This document shows, one piece after another, positions 10,216 to 21,000 of a stretch of DNA of 64,000 nt. How positions within the stretch are numbered: position 1 is the stretch's first letter; each line of letters starts with the position of its first letter. The position numbers were made by a program, and so were the translations under genes. The notes beneath the pieces are model-generated. The model was given only the letters and a program-made list of their open reading frames with translations, was not told the origin of the DNA and ran no database searches. The stretch is taken from NCBI GenBank assembly GCA_963970005.1, contig CAXAMN010015003.1, positions 20,857 through 84,856 of the forward strand, in the 5' to 3' direction. The stretch comes from Durusdinium trenchii (lineage: Eukaryota > Sar > Dinophyceae > Suessiales > Symbiodiniaceae).

Positions 10216-11885
10216 TGCCCCTAGCTCTGAAGGACAGCAACTAGAGGGCGCTTCAGGAGTTTGGAGACACTTGTCAATAGGGTTCACATGCGCCGGGTCC
10301 GGTTGTTTCCTGCTAGTGCTTTTCCCTTCACCCAAGGACCTTCGTATTCGTATAATTATATAAGCATCATTGTCCATATATTTTCCCCAGCAACAATAGG
10401 GTTGCAGACCCTGAGGAACAGGGAAACACCATGAAACACCTTTATATTTTTTTCAGGGATAGGGGTCTTGATCAGGAGGGGTACTCATGAACCATGGAAC
10501 ATAACATAGTTCTCATGAAACATGACATGTTCTTTTGTTGAATCATGTGGGGTTCTGTTGGAACCTATGCTATCCCAGCACTTTCATGCAGTAAAACATT
10601 CACAATCATTCATGTTCATGTTATATAATGTTGTACCGTCGTAGAAGTCCTATTTTCCCAAACAACAGGGAAAATCAACACAATCAGAAACACTTCCAAC
10701 TGCTATTGAACAGGCCCACCGTTTCCGCTTGACTGAAGTCAGACCACTGTCAAACATGATCTATTGTTTGAACGTATCTTCACTGTCCTGTGGTTTCTTG
10801 ATGGATCGTCCATGGTTCCCACGAAGCGCATGTGGTGACCCGGGCGCCCCCGCTACTATGTTGCAACCATTGGCGCGCAAGATAGTTCATCCTCTCAACC
10901 CTGGTCAGTCAAACGGCGTTTTTCTTCTGCAGCGCCAGCCACATACTTCAGGGCTTCCCGAAGAGGCAGCTTCAGCCGGTGGCCTCAGAGGCCTTCCAAC
11001 TATCATGAAAACGGTTTTGGTGCTTTGTCAGTGTGTTTGTGTCAGCACCATGGTTGAAGCGGATCAATAGCCCCGGAAAAGGGATCAAAGAGGTGTCCAG
11101 AAAAACCACCCCAACTGGGGGTCCTGGTGTGTGCTTGTGTCTGTTTTTGTTTGTTGGCTGTATAAACCAATGCATTTTAAAGTAGGTTTAACATGTTTTG
11201 TTCGGAAGGCACCACTAGCTGTTCCACATGCCACATGCCGGCGCGTGTTGCCGGAACCTCGCCAGGTCCGCTCGCCTCTTTTCGCGACGCGACGACCGGA
11301 ACTTCAGCGAAGACCGGAACTCACACGGCCCGGTTCGTCGTGGGAGCAGTGAGGCTGGACCTCGCCAGCTTGGGTGCTTCAGTGACCGCAGGCCGTTTCA
11401 TGGGGTGGGGGCGAAGAAGCAGTGAGGACGGAAGGGGGGTGAAGCAGTTTTTTGATCCCTGGGTTTCCAACCAGCATTGATTTAAGATGATTTCATAGCC
11501 TGAATCCCTTCTGAAGCATTGTTGTTTTCTAGACCGCAAAACCAGGTCGACCAGTTTTTAAATAATCAAACGGAAGGCTAGGGGGCTGATGATGTCCACC
11601 CCCATACAGCTTCCTAAGACTAAGTAACTTACACTGTATTAAAGTAGCTTCCTAAGACTCCGTTATAAATGCGCGTCCGGATTTCTGCTACGGCGCTCGG
11701 GTCCGGGAATTCTTGCGAAGAGGTTTGGGCCAAAGGAGGAGCCTTTAGGGATTGAGTCTTTTGTTGATTCATACTTGTTCATAATTGTTCTATTCCACCG
11801 AGTTTTTGGTCAAAAGCCGCCAGATTGACCTTAGGTTGGCGGGATTATAGATTGACCCAGCCAGCAGCTTTGGGTTGACTTGTTC
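10216..11885. other. About 1.7 kb with no gene recognised
   Basis: Short frames only. Two GC-richer patches (10,840-10,990 and 11,220-11,400) have overlapping frames on the plus strand, but I could not choose a coding frame or splice borders for either. Confidence 0.35.
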
Positions 11886-11889
11886 ACCT

Positions 11890-11932
11890 TGAGAGAGGGA
11901 GGGAGGGAGGGAGAGAGAGAGAGAGAGAGGAC
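11890..11932. repeat. (GGGA)n / (GA)n purine tract
   Basis: Pure purine run on the plus strand. The pyrimidine counterpart lies at 12,114, about 200 bp away, so the two tracts are complementary. Confidence 0.9.
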
Positions 11933-12113
11933 CTAGCCCTACATGGGCCGGCGCCCGGCTGTTAGGCGTAAGCCTTTAAATATAATATATATATATATGT
12001 ATATGGGTTATTGGAATGGCAAAAACATCCGCCACCACGGGGATGGTGGACTAGACCTGTCAGAATACCCCAACTCGGTGGTGAAGCTCCCTCAACCAAA
12101 CTCTCCCAGGGAC

Positions 12114-12236
12114 CCCCCTCCCTCCCTCCCTCCCTCCCTCCCTCCCTCTCCTCTGTCTGTCTCTGTCTCCGTCTCCGTCTCGGTCTCTGTCGGTCTCTGT
12201 CTCTGTCTCTGTCACTCTCTCTCTCTCTCTTTTTGA
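12114..12236. repeat. (CCCT)n / (CTCTGT)n / (CT)n pyrimidine tract
   Basis: Successive CCCTCC, CTGTCTCTGTCTC and CTCTCT units. It is complementary in type to the purine tract at 11,890. Confidence 0.9.
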
Positions 12237-12628
12237 GACTGTGTGGGGCCTATGTTGCCACATCTTGAGGCAATCTTGGCCCATCTTGGGGCTATGTTTC
12301 CCATATCTGGGACCTAGGTAGGGTCATCTTGCGGCTATGTGTGCCAGGGCCTCTGTCAGATCATCTTGGAGCACATGTTCCGCCTTTGCTGTTGGCGCGT
12401 GCCCAACACCCACGAAATGTCGATTAAGCAACCGACACCGCCCTTGAAAAAAACACAGAATTTTGGCATTTCTCCCTCTACGCCGCGTCGCGCTTCGATA
12501 TGCGCAATAGACCCTGTAAAGCACAGTGTTGTTTATACCTCACACACACACGAAACACTGTAAATTACAGCGACTTCAGTGACCCGGAGGTGGGGAGGAA
12601 GTGGGAAGGGGGTCCCCCGTTCGGTTAC

Positions 12629-12785
12629 GACCGAAGGCCCACGGGCTTCCTGGCCGGCGCCCGGATTGCAAGGGCTTTGCCTTGGTAGGAAGGACCTGCA
12701 GTGAAAGCTTAATGTAGAAACGAGGAGCAAGAACGCTAGTAACGTAGAAGCGAGCCTCGACGAGCGAGAATGCCTGACGTGGCCT
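12629..12785. repeat. Dispersed repeat, GAAGGACCTGC element, copy 1
   Basis: Shares with 20,344-20,490 the consecutive words AAGGACCTGCAGTGAAAGC, GTAGAAACGAGGAGCAAGAA and CGCTAGTAACGTAGAAGCGA, then GACGAGCGAGAATGCCT. The preceding stretch (AAGGGCTTTGCCTT) is also related. About 100 bp is closely conserved, so this looks like a recently active short dispersed element. Confidence 0.75.
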
Positions 12786-12789
12786 GGAA

Positions 12790-13690
12790 CGCCCCGGTAG
12801 GTGCCTTTTTCCACCATCGAATTCCACAGCAAGAGACCACCAAAATATCTTTCCACCTACATGCGGAGTACGTCTGCATCATGCAAGGCCTATCTTTTTT
12901 GGAAGAGCATGCATGCCGTAGTTGTAGATACACTCTGTGCCACATTGTGCAGTCATGCAGGTCAAAGAATATGCAATGTCTAGGTGTAGTGCAAAATGGG
13001 CTTGCGTACTTTTGCAGGGCACGAGTGAATCGGAGAAGCTGCTCAACTTGACCACTCGGGTGCAGAGTTTGTTACCTACTGCGATCACTATCGGTGGCCA
13101 TGCGTTCCAGCAACTTGGCTGTTAATGTGTGCGCTGCCTTGTCGATAGCGCCTTGAAGAATGTTAGCAGGTTTGCACGACACTTTCATCATCACAAGGCA
13201 TTCCGGGTGGTTCTTGCTTTTGCGGCGCCTGAAGGCAATCTCCTGTGAATACCTGCCCCTGAATCATTTGTTGTATGAAGTTTGGTAAACGCACGTGCCT
13301 CAACAAGCTTCTCTGCCTATCTAATTAATTCTCGATGTTTAATGACTCAATCCAGGAGAGGCTGTGAGACCATAAGGATCACCCTTGTGGCCAAAGACCA
13401 TGTAGTGCATCTTAGGTGTTTTGCAGAAGTTGAAATGGTAGGGTTGAAAGAATAACGTTCAATCCTCACAACTTGAGGATCGTGCCATAGCACCCGCAAA
13501 ATGATCTGCCCTTTCTAGCACTCGAATCTTTCCGAGTTGCGGGGTTGAAACAGTCTGACCTCCCAAGTTACATGGTTGAATAGAGCCTGCAAGTGCGTCA
13601 AAGTGAACTTGCACAGCAAACGCAACATGAGTTGTTCCAGAAGGCTATCAACCAGAACATTGCGCAAAGATACTCAAGTGCTGAATTTCC
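12790..13690. other. No gene recognised
   Basis: AT/GC-balanced sequence with short frames only. No motif, repeat or element end identified. Confidence 0.35.
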
Positions 13691-13699
13691 ATCCACCAT

Positions 13700-14745
13700 C
13701 TTGTGATAATCCAACATGGCTCCCTAAAGGGACCCTTGCGGCCGGTAGAAGTAGTCCGAGCTGGCATAGGCGTGCCAGGAGACGCCGTTCAAGGGCTAGA
13801 CTGGTCCGCGCGGCCAAGAAGAGAGGACCTACCACTGGGTCAGTTGCGACAAAGCACGGGGGATTGAACGATCCTGGGGAGCTTGTTGTTGCACACCATT
13901 CCTGCCCACCTCAGATGGGCGAAGGAAGAACAAGAGGACCATGGGATTGGAATCTATGGCCGAAACGCCAGCAGATTCCGGAGATGTTCCTGGATATGGA
14001 TTTTTGTCGTCAGCACCATCTTCGTCATCTTCAAAGAAGGACGAGTCATCCAAGGAGGTGGCTGCGGTGCTCATGGATTTGGTCAAGAAGATCCTGCAAG
14101 TTGCGGAGGAACTTACAAAGATGATGGAGGATCCTATGGAGGGTATGAGAGATGTTGAGAAATCCCTGAACTTGAGAAAGAAGGCGGTCTTGAAGGTGGA
14201 GACAAGATCAAGAAGCGATTGCAGATGGCAAGAAAATTCAGGAGAAGATGGACGAACGCCTCATGAAGGAGCAAGAGCAGATCGAAACGGATCAATGACC
14301 TTGCACAAGAATCTGAAGACTGCCGAGGAAGAGCTGGACAAGATCCTGAATGCTCCGGAGATGGAAGAAACTCCCATGGACGAGGCCACCAAGAATTGGA
14401 GAGATCGAAGCAGCAGATGATCGATATGAGAGATCAGTTTGTGTCCTACCTGGCATCCTTGCAGCGGAGAAGTGTACCGGGGGTCCATTTCCCACCAGGT
14501 ATGGAGTCGGCTGTTGGCAGCCCTACGAAAATTCGACAGCCAGGAACCCCAAGGCCCCTATGGGCGATGGAGCGACTTCAACGGCAACGGCTGCAAAAGA
14601 GAGGAATCTCAGAATTGCTCAGGCAGGTCGAGCGAGCTATATGAAGAATGCAAACTCTGACAGGGAGTGGAGTCCGAGGAGAGATGCGGGGGAGTCGCAA
14701 GAGAGCTGCGGTTTCCTTTCGCAGATGGATGGAAAGTGAGCCCTT
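13700..14745 (+). pseudogene. Frameshifted charged/coiled-coil coding remnant
   Basis: Three plus-strand frames in succession give charged, helix-prone peptide. 13,941-14,420 holds an acidic Ser-rich stretch, then a Lys/Glu-rich helical part (SKEVAAVLMDLVKKI, EELDKILNAPEMEE). A second frame at about 14,220-14,285 reads GKKIQEKMDERLMKEQEQIE, and 14,396-14,644 reads MIDMRDQFVSYLASLQRR then a Pro/Arg-rich tail. The frames fit one ancestral protein broken by at least two frameshifts. The composition recalls coiled-coil segments in dinoflagellate retroelement gag-like proteins, but I do not recognise a family, and an exon series is an alternative. Confidence 0.45.
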
Positions 14746-15029
14746 GCTCTAATGGGGAGCGGGTTGGGGTGCCATGGAGCTTCTTAACAAGAACCCTTCC
14801 TCAACGCTTAAATACCGTTGCTTCTATGGGCCCAGACCAGCATCCTGTTCCTGACTAATTATCTTGCATCTTGCGCCCCGGACATGACCCTGTCTTCGCA
14901 AGAAAAGGAACTCGATGCAGAAAAGCGCTGGTTCTGGATGCAGAAAAGCGCTGGTGAACCGCTTGCACTCCGGCGCACAGACCACCTTGAACTCCCGAGT
15001 GCGCTGTCCATTATAGCTGGCATCCAAAG
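14746..15029. other. No gene recognised
   Basis: Contains a short direct repeat around AGAAAAGCGCTGGT near 14,920-14,955. Otherwise featureless. Confidence 0.3.
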
Positions 15030-15605
15030 GACCAAAGAGCCACCCGCGGGTGCAATTTAGAGGAGAGAGGTGCAATTAATGGTGCATACTTTTTGCAAGC
15101 CGCCCGATGGTAAAATTTAGAGGAGGAAGGTGCCATTAATTCTAACGGTGCGTGCCTGCGTACCTTTTGTGAGCCAGCGACCCGGAGGTAAAATTTAGAG
15201 GAGGAAGGTGCCATCACAACAGCGCATACCTTTTGTGAGCCACCCGAGGGTAAAGTTTTGAGGGAAGTTCCAACGGAGCATAGCTTTGTGCGACACCCAA
15301 AATACAAAAAACAAAGATGCCATTCCAATGGTGCATACATTTTTTGTGAGCCACCAGGAGGGTAAAATCTGGAAGGGCAAGGTGCCATTTCAACGGTGCA
15401 TACCTCTTGCGAGACACACGAGGGTAAAAGTTAGAGGAGAGAGGTGCCACTCCAACGGTGCATGCCTTTTGAAAGTAAGATTTGGAGGAGGAAGGCGCCA
15501 TTCCACGGCACACCTTTTTAAACCGAGGGTGACATTTAGAGGGCTGAGTTGCCATTCCAACGGGCCATATACCTTTTGTGAGCCGCCCGAGGCCCGGAAC
15601 AAGCC
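15030..15605. repeat. Minisatellite, about 66-bp unit, about 9 copies
   Basis: Repeated modules of GGTAAAATTTAGAGGAGGAA, GGTGCCATTCCAACGGTGCA and TACCTTTTGTGAGCCACCCG. Copies are diverged and vary in length. Confidence 0.85.
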
Positions 15606-15639
15606 TAACCAAGGGAAAGACGAAGGTCTCGGAGATTTG

Positions 15640-15815
15640 ATGTCTCGGACGGTGACGTCTTGGACATGGCTGTTCCTGCTGAGCAGCCTGAACACAGGGA
15701 ATGTGGTAATGTCTCACCCTCACTTCGGGACATTGTGAGGCATTGCATGTCTTGGACATGCTGCTATTCTTGCTTCGCAGCCTGAGCACAGGGAATGCGG
15801 TATGGGACGTTCAGA
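15640..15815. repeat. Duplicated 93-bp segment
   Basis: GTCTTGGACATG at 15,657 and 15,749 begins two copies, each continuing to AGCCTGA(A/G)CACAGGGAATG. Confidence 0.75.
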
Positions 15816-17455
15816 TGTTGGGCATGAATGTCTCCGACGTGTCAAAAGACGGCCAAATGGGGGGAACTTTGATCCCCTCCCCTTTACCCGGTAATAGGAT
15901 ATATCATATCCCATGTATTCCCCACAAACAACCCCAGCACAAACACCAACACCTGGGATTGGGGGCATGTGTTCGTGTGTCCCCATTCCTCAGGGGAAAA
16001 AATTTCACTCAGGTGGATACGGTTCACCTTGATGTTCCAGGGTTTATCTCACGGGCTTAGCCAAGGCAGCCTTCTTTTCCCCTTTTGAAAGGTGACACGT
16101 TGCATGGACTGCCACGCTTCTCTGGCCCCTCCGATGCTTAAAACCTGTCCGCCACGCCTCGGAAGGCGCCCTGAGCAGCGCGTGGGAATCTTCCTTGCAG
16201 CTGCAGAGGCTCATGAAGTGCCTTTGGCCGCAAACCGCGTAGGGGAGAAGGTTTCAGGAACATTCAAGAAAATGTGTGGCCAGGGTGGTGCCATTGTTCT
16301 CCAGGTCTTTCAGGTGGCATTTCGATGACCCAACGGCCTTCTCACGTATAACAAATATCTATGCTTGAAGCATGCTTGAAGAACCCCCTCTTCCGAGCGC
16401 TGATTGGTTCTGAGGGCATGTGATGAACTAGCATGTTTTTTGACTTCGATGCTTCTGAAACGGGTCATTGTAGCCTATTAAAGCCCTCAAACATGGTTTT
16501 TGTTGGCCGGGATAAATGGTCTCCGCTTCGTGGATGTGGTTTCCTATGTCGAATATGTATTTGTTCCACGTCCTGTTTGGTAGGTCGTCGTGGCTCTTTT
16601 TGGCTGTCATGACTCACTCCAGTGCCGTGTTTTTTTGGCGTCCAAGTCCCTTCATGTCTTTTATATTTATATAGTACAAGAAATTCAATAGCTGCGAATG
16701 CCTATTTGCATCAATCAGGCAGGTCGTGTTTTGATGTTAGTTTTGACCTCAATGTAGAAATTGGAACCTATGATTCCAATCATTTGCATTTCATTGCATT
16801 AATACAATATCCGAGGTACTGTCGGGTAGACCATTGAGATCCCTTGGAAGGTCCTGGCCCTGGTATGGACCCTGACCAAGCTAGAGACATCCTGCAAGGT
16901 AAATCCGTAGAGGGGAGGCTTGCCATGCTCCATCCATATTCGCCATCGTTGACTTGCAGAAACTTGCATAGTCATGAATGATGGACACCTGCTTCTTTTA
17001 GTATTTGCAAAAGTTTTTCCCAGCTTCAATGAAAATACTTGAGGAATGTAAAACGGCATGCAAAATACAGCCCCCATTCGAGGTGCCTTCGAGTCTTTGC
17101 TGATGCCCTTTGCTACAAAGCAGCCGCCACAGCCGCGGGGCACGGCAGGCGTGACACCAATGGTGGGCTGGCGACACTGATTGGACACAGAGCGGGTTTG
17201 GGGTGGTGAACATGGAAGTCCTCAACACAATTGCGTGCGATCCCTGAATCCGCTGCCACCTTTTAAGAAGTTGAGCAGGGAGACTCTTCGATGTGTAGGC
17301 TAGGAGGGTCCAGTCGTACCTTCTGACAAGGTAGCAGTGAATCCCCCTCAAAAGTGGTTTCAGGCAGTTTTCAGCTTCGATGGTACCCAAGGTTTAAGAC
17401 AGCTTTCCAAGACCCATTTTGCGATATTTGGTCCATGCGACACGTGAGGATAAAG
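15816..17455. other. About 1.6 kb with no gene recognised
   Basis: Frames under 131 codons without motifs. At 17,300-17,345 there is a fragment of the CCCTAGGG element (CCAGTCGTACCTTCTGACAA). Confidence 0.35.
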
Positions 17456-17459
17456 TCGA

Positions 17460-17760
17460 GTTCCGCAACTGCGCAGGATTCCGCAACTAGGATTCCGCAA
17501 CTGTTAACGGTCGGATTCCGCAATTGGGATTCCGCAACTAGGATTCCGAAACTAGGATTCCGCAGCTTGGATTCCGCAACTGGGATTCCGCAACTAGGAT
17601 TCCGCAACTAGGATTCCGAAACTAGGATTCCGCAACTGTCAGGATTCCGCAACTAGGCTTCCGCAACTAGGTTTCTGCAACTGGGATTCTGCAACTGGCG
17701 TTCCGCAACTAGGATTCCGCAACATTGTGGATTCCCTCACTAGGATTCCGCAACTTTGTC
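17460..17760. repeat. Minisatellite, 14-bp unit (GGATTCCGCAACTA)
   Basis: About 20 units of GGATTCCGCAACTA with variants (GGGATTCCGCAACT, GGATTCCGAAACTA). The unit is continuous, without unique spacers, so it is not a CRISPR array. Confidence 0.92.
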
Positions 17761-17934
17761 AATGATTAGGGGGTTGGCGTGGTGTCAAGATCACACGATG
17801 GGGACAAGGGGGATGGGGGGGTTGGGGGGGTCTAATGACGTTGGTTTGGATGTGCTTCGAAGGTGATGTCACAGGCACACACGCTATTGCATGATGTGGA
17901 GATCACCAGTTGCAAGTCTCAGGCAAGTTGCAGA

Positions 17935-18110
17935 ATCTGACTTTCCAGTTTCAGAATACAAGTTTCGGAATCCCAGTTTCAGAAACCTAGTTTCAGAACA
18001 CCAGTTTCAGAATCCTAGTTTAGAACACCAGTTTCAGAATATTAGTTTCAGAAGCCAAGTTTCAGAACCCTAGTTTCAGAACCCTAGTTTCAGAATCCGA
18101 CCGATTAGTT
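17935..18110. repeat. Minisatellite, about 16-bp unit (CAGTTTCAGAATCCTA)
   Basis: About ten units of AGTTTCAGAA followed by CCCT or CACC. The unit resembles the reverse complement of the 14-bp array just upstream in having TT(C/T)(A/C)GAATCC words, so the two arrays may share an origin. Confidence 0.88.
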
Positions 18111-18363
18111 TCCGAATCCGGCTCTAACCCGACACGTGTCGTGTACAGTTGCAACTTCTCAAGATTCTAATATATCCCCAAAGTGGATCCGAGCCAAACT
18201 GCTACGTTGATCTTGCTTCGGCCCAACCCCCCTCGCTGCTTCGGGTCCACGCTCCTCTTCGGTGGGTCCCACCTCGTCGTCAGAGTTCGTCGTCGAACAA
18301 ACTCATCCTGCTGGGAATGACGTGCGTTTTTGACCGGAACAGAACACACACACACACACCAAT

Positions 18364-18456
18364 CCGAGACACGACTAATGGGACTGCCATAGGAGGTGGT
18401 TTTGGGGGGGTCAATGTATAGGCATATATGAATGGCAGTCCCATGGAGTGTGTGGG
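18364..18456. mobile_element. Miniature inverted-repeat element, CCCAGACACTCC family, TSD AAT
   Basis: A 93-bp element from CCGAGACACGACTAATGGGA to TCCCATGGAGTGTGTGGG, flanked by AAT at 18,361-18,363 and 18,457-18,459. The interior (TGGTTTTGGGGGGGTCAATG) is the reverse complement of the core in the other copies (CATTGACCCCCCAAACCACC). Confidence 0.75.
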
Positions 18457-18459
18457 AAT

Positions 18460-18860
18460 TGAACAGATGTTCCAAGGAGAAGTGATCATCGTCCAAGGCG
18501 GGATGTTTTATCCATTAGTTTCCCCTCACTTAATCCAATGCCAAACTTTTTGTGAGGACAAGCCTGGACCTGAAAGAACGCAGATGCTGTTCTCCGTTCA
18601 CCAAACTGGAGAGGATGTTGCCAAACTTGTGAGCCAAGGGCACATGGGGAGCGGCAAGCGAATGACCTCCATGTTTGGAGCGAGAAAAGGCTGTGAACAA
18701 TTGCCTCCTTTTGTGTTTGGGCTTTCAAGGGTTTGCATCTGGGTGTGTTTTTGAATAGGGAGACCCCCTAGTGGCCCTATAAGTGGAAGAAGGAACACGC
18801 GGAATCCAAACAAAGCGGAATCCTAGTTGCAGAATCCTGTGCAAATACACCGTCATGTGG
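18460..18860. other. No gene recognised; one 108-codon frame
   Basis: An open frame at 18,428-18,754 begins inside the element above and has no motif or homopolymeric bias, so it is not called. Words of the upstream minisatellite (GGAATCCTAGTTGCAGAATC) recur at 18,810-18,835. Confidence 0.35.
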
Positions 18861-18945
18861 CTGGGCTCCTAGTAGGGATGCACCTTGTTACTAGTAGCTT
18901 CTTCTTACTAGTAGTAATGCCATGAGCTACTAGTAGTGTCCTTGC
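18861..18945. repeat. CTAGTAG cluster
   Basis: Four ACTAGTAG or CCTAGTAG octamers within 80 bp. Related to clusters at 1,020, 25,215 and 36,945. Confidence 0.6.
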
Positions 18946-19158
18946 GCCTCCTTCCAAAGCAAAATGCGGCCGTCCTACCCTCCTGTCTGGCCAGACTCGC
19001 AGGCTGTGGCGCGGGGCACTGAATCAACTTGGAGGAGAAAGGCGAGGCTGCGACCGTACATGAGAAGCCATGCAAACCTTTGGTTTGGATTGTTATTTAA
19101 CCAGGCTAACGCCTGGCAGCCGCCGACCCCCAGGGAAGTGGATGGCCTAGGTTCCATG

Positions 19159-19680
19159 GGTTAAGAGTTTTTTCGAAAAATCGGGGAACCCAAAAAACAA
19201 CACGGAACCCCTAGAGACATGATCTGTCACTGCATCACCAAAGTAGGCAGAAAGAGAGCACGGCAAATGGGTTAGCATTTTTCTTTGAAAATCTGGGAAC
19301 CCCAAAAACAACACGGAGCCCCTAGACAACCGCAGAACTATCTAGAAAAACCAGAGAAAATCCTGGAAAACACCCTCGCAAAAGGCATGAAAGGCATGAG
19401 TAAATCTTACAAAAACCTTAGAAAAATTCTAGAAATCCAACGGAATACGTTTGAAAACCGAGGAAAATGGGTTAGCATTTTTCTTTGAAAATCTGGGAAC
19501 CCACAAAACAACACGGAGCCCCCAGACAACCACAGAACTATCTAGAAAGACCAGAGAAAATCTTGGAAAACACCCTCGCAAAAGGCCTGAAAGGCATGAG
19601 CAAATTTTAGAGAAACCTTTGAAAATCCTAGACATCCAGCGGAAAACGTTAGAAACTCTAGGAAAAACTACAGGCGCTGG
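19159..19680. repeat. Tandem repeat, 200-bp unit, about 2.6 copies
   Basis: GGGTTAGCATTTTTCTTTGA occurs at 19,269 and 19,469, with a partial unit from 19,159. Shared words include ACAACACGGAGCCCC, GAACTATCTAGAAA and AACACCCTCGCAAAAGGC. The units are A-rich. Confidence 0.85.
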
Positions 19681-19689
19681 CAAGGAACA

Positions 19690-19775
19690 AGGCCGCGAGC
19701 AGCCCGGGAATCGAACCCAGGACCGCGTCCCAATCCCCGAACCAATACATTTGGCAAAATCTTGGACAAATCTTG
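19690..19775 (-). other. tRNA-related Pol III promoter relic (SINE head or tRNA fossil)
   Basis: On the minus strand a T-arm is seen: CTGGG, loop TTCGATT, CCCGG, containing the B-box GGTTCGATTCCC. Upstream, TGTATTGGTTCGGGG could be a decayed D-arm/A-box. No full acceptor stem closes and no anticodon arm is clear, so this is not called as a functional tRNA. It sits between two tandem arrays. Confidence 0.4.
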
Positions 19776-19812
19776 GACAAGTCTTGCACAAATCTTGGAC
19801 AAATCTTGGCTA
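19748..19812. repeat. 12-bp tandem repeat (AAATCTTGGAC)
   Basis: Five units of ACAAATCTTGG or ACAAGTCTTGC. On the reverse strand they lie just upstream of the tRNA-like box. Confidence 0.85.
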
Positions 19813-19859
19813 CTTCTCGTCGCTGCAGCAAGGCTCCGGAGGGGTAGGGGAGGTATAGC

Positions 19860-20340
19860 CTTAGCCTTTGCCTTAATCATAGCCTTAGCCTTCATCAACA
19901 GTCACGCCTCATCTCACGAGTGGGGTCGGCAGATTTTCCCGAATTTGTTTTCTACTTTTCTTGGCTTCCGAACGAGCAAACGCAAGCAAATGGAGGTGGT
20001 AATCACGGCGAATCACGAGAAACCTGATGGAATCATGGACAGCCTTGTATACTATCGGTTTGTTCATGAAAGGGACACTCCCGTTGTGAACTAGCAAGTC
20101 TGTGGTATATATATATATACATATGATACCTAGCATCGACTCCGCTGTCTTTTCCCAACCAGGACATCAGAAGATTAGAACGTTCATCAATCTGGACGTT
20201 GAATGGCGAAGCGACTTTCGCCTGCCGAACAAGCTTGGATCAGAAAAGTGCTGCAAGAGAAAGATGCCTCCACATGTTGATTGCATGCTGTGAAGATCAT
20301 ATCCAGGAAAAGTTAATGTCAACCTCCTTAATATACCTTA
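19860..20340. other. No gene recognised
   Basis: Short AGCCTTAGCC repeats at 19,858-19,895 and a (TA)n run at 20,107-20,120. No coding sequence supported. Confidence 0.4.
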
Positions 20341-20343
20341 ATA

Positions 20344-20490
20344 TGTAAGGGCTTCGCCCTGGTGCCGCCGACCCCTTTTTTTTAGGAAGGACCTGCAATG
20401 AAAGCACAAAGTAGAAACGAGGAGCAAGAACGCTAGTAACGTAGAAGCGAGTCGCGACGAGCGAGAATGCCTAAAAGCAGTTGCCTGGCG
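20344..20490. repeat. Dispersed repeat, GAAGGACCTGC element, copy 2
   Basis: The partner of 12,629-12,785, about 90% identical across the 100-bp core, again ending GACGAGCGAGAATGCCT. Both copies are preceded by an AAGGGCTT(T/C)GCC word and GC-rich sequence. Confidence 0.75.
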
Positions 20491-21000
20491 CGTCACTCTC
20501 CAGTTGCCTGGCACTTCGCTTTCCATGCCTAGTGGACTGGCCCAGTTGCCTGGCAGCTGAGGTGTGCGTATAATAAGGCAGAACGCAGCCGCAGCGGAGG
20601 GTTTCCGGGCGGGCAAACGACACCATCCATCACCAAAAAGGGGCGAGCCGCAGCCAGCCAAAGTGCCTAACGTTGCCATCTAATTCGAACCCAAAAATCA
20701 TCCAAAAACGGGGGGGGCAGCCAGCCAAAATACTTAACGTCGCCTGGCACGTCGCCGTCGGGAGCCCATAAAACTAGTTGTATAGTTGTAGCCTTGCACG
20801 TGCCGGAAGCTCACTCCAAGGCTCCTGGCAAGCCGCCCCGCCACGCCCTTCCACCATCTAATTCGAAGTCAAAAATCATCCAAAAACGGGGGGGGTGCAG
20901 CCAGCCAAAATGCCTAACGTCGCCTGGCACGTCGCCTTCGGGAGCCCATAAAACTAGTTGTAGCCTGGCGCGCGCCAGAAGCTCACTCCAAGGCTCCTCT
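20491..21000. repeat. Diverged units of the 181-bp repeat
   Basis: CAGCCAGCCAAAAT(A/G)C, TAACGTCGCCTGGCACGTCG and GAGCCCATAAAACTAG recur about every 195 bp. These are the same modules as in the array at 22,498, but with ATCTAATTCGAA inserts, indicating an older separate array. Confidence 0.8.

Noticed and set aside
17460..17760. Possible CRISPR-like array
   Set aside because: Units are contiguous without unique spacers, and the genome is eukaryotic; it is a minisatellite.
19690..19775. Functional tRNA gene
   Set aside because: Only the T-arm folds properly; no acceptor stem or anticodon arm could be drawn.
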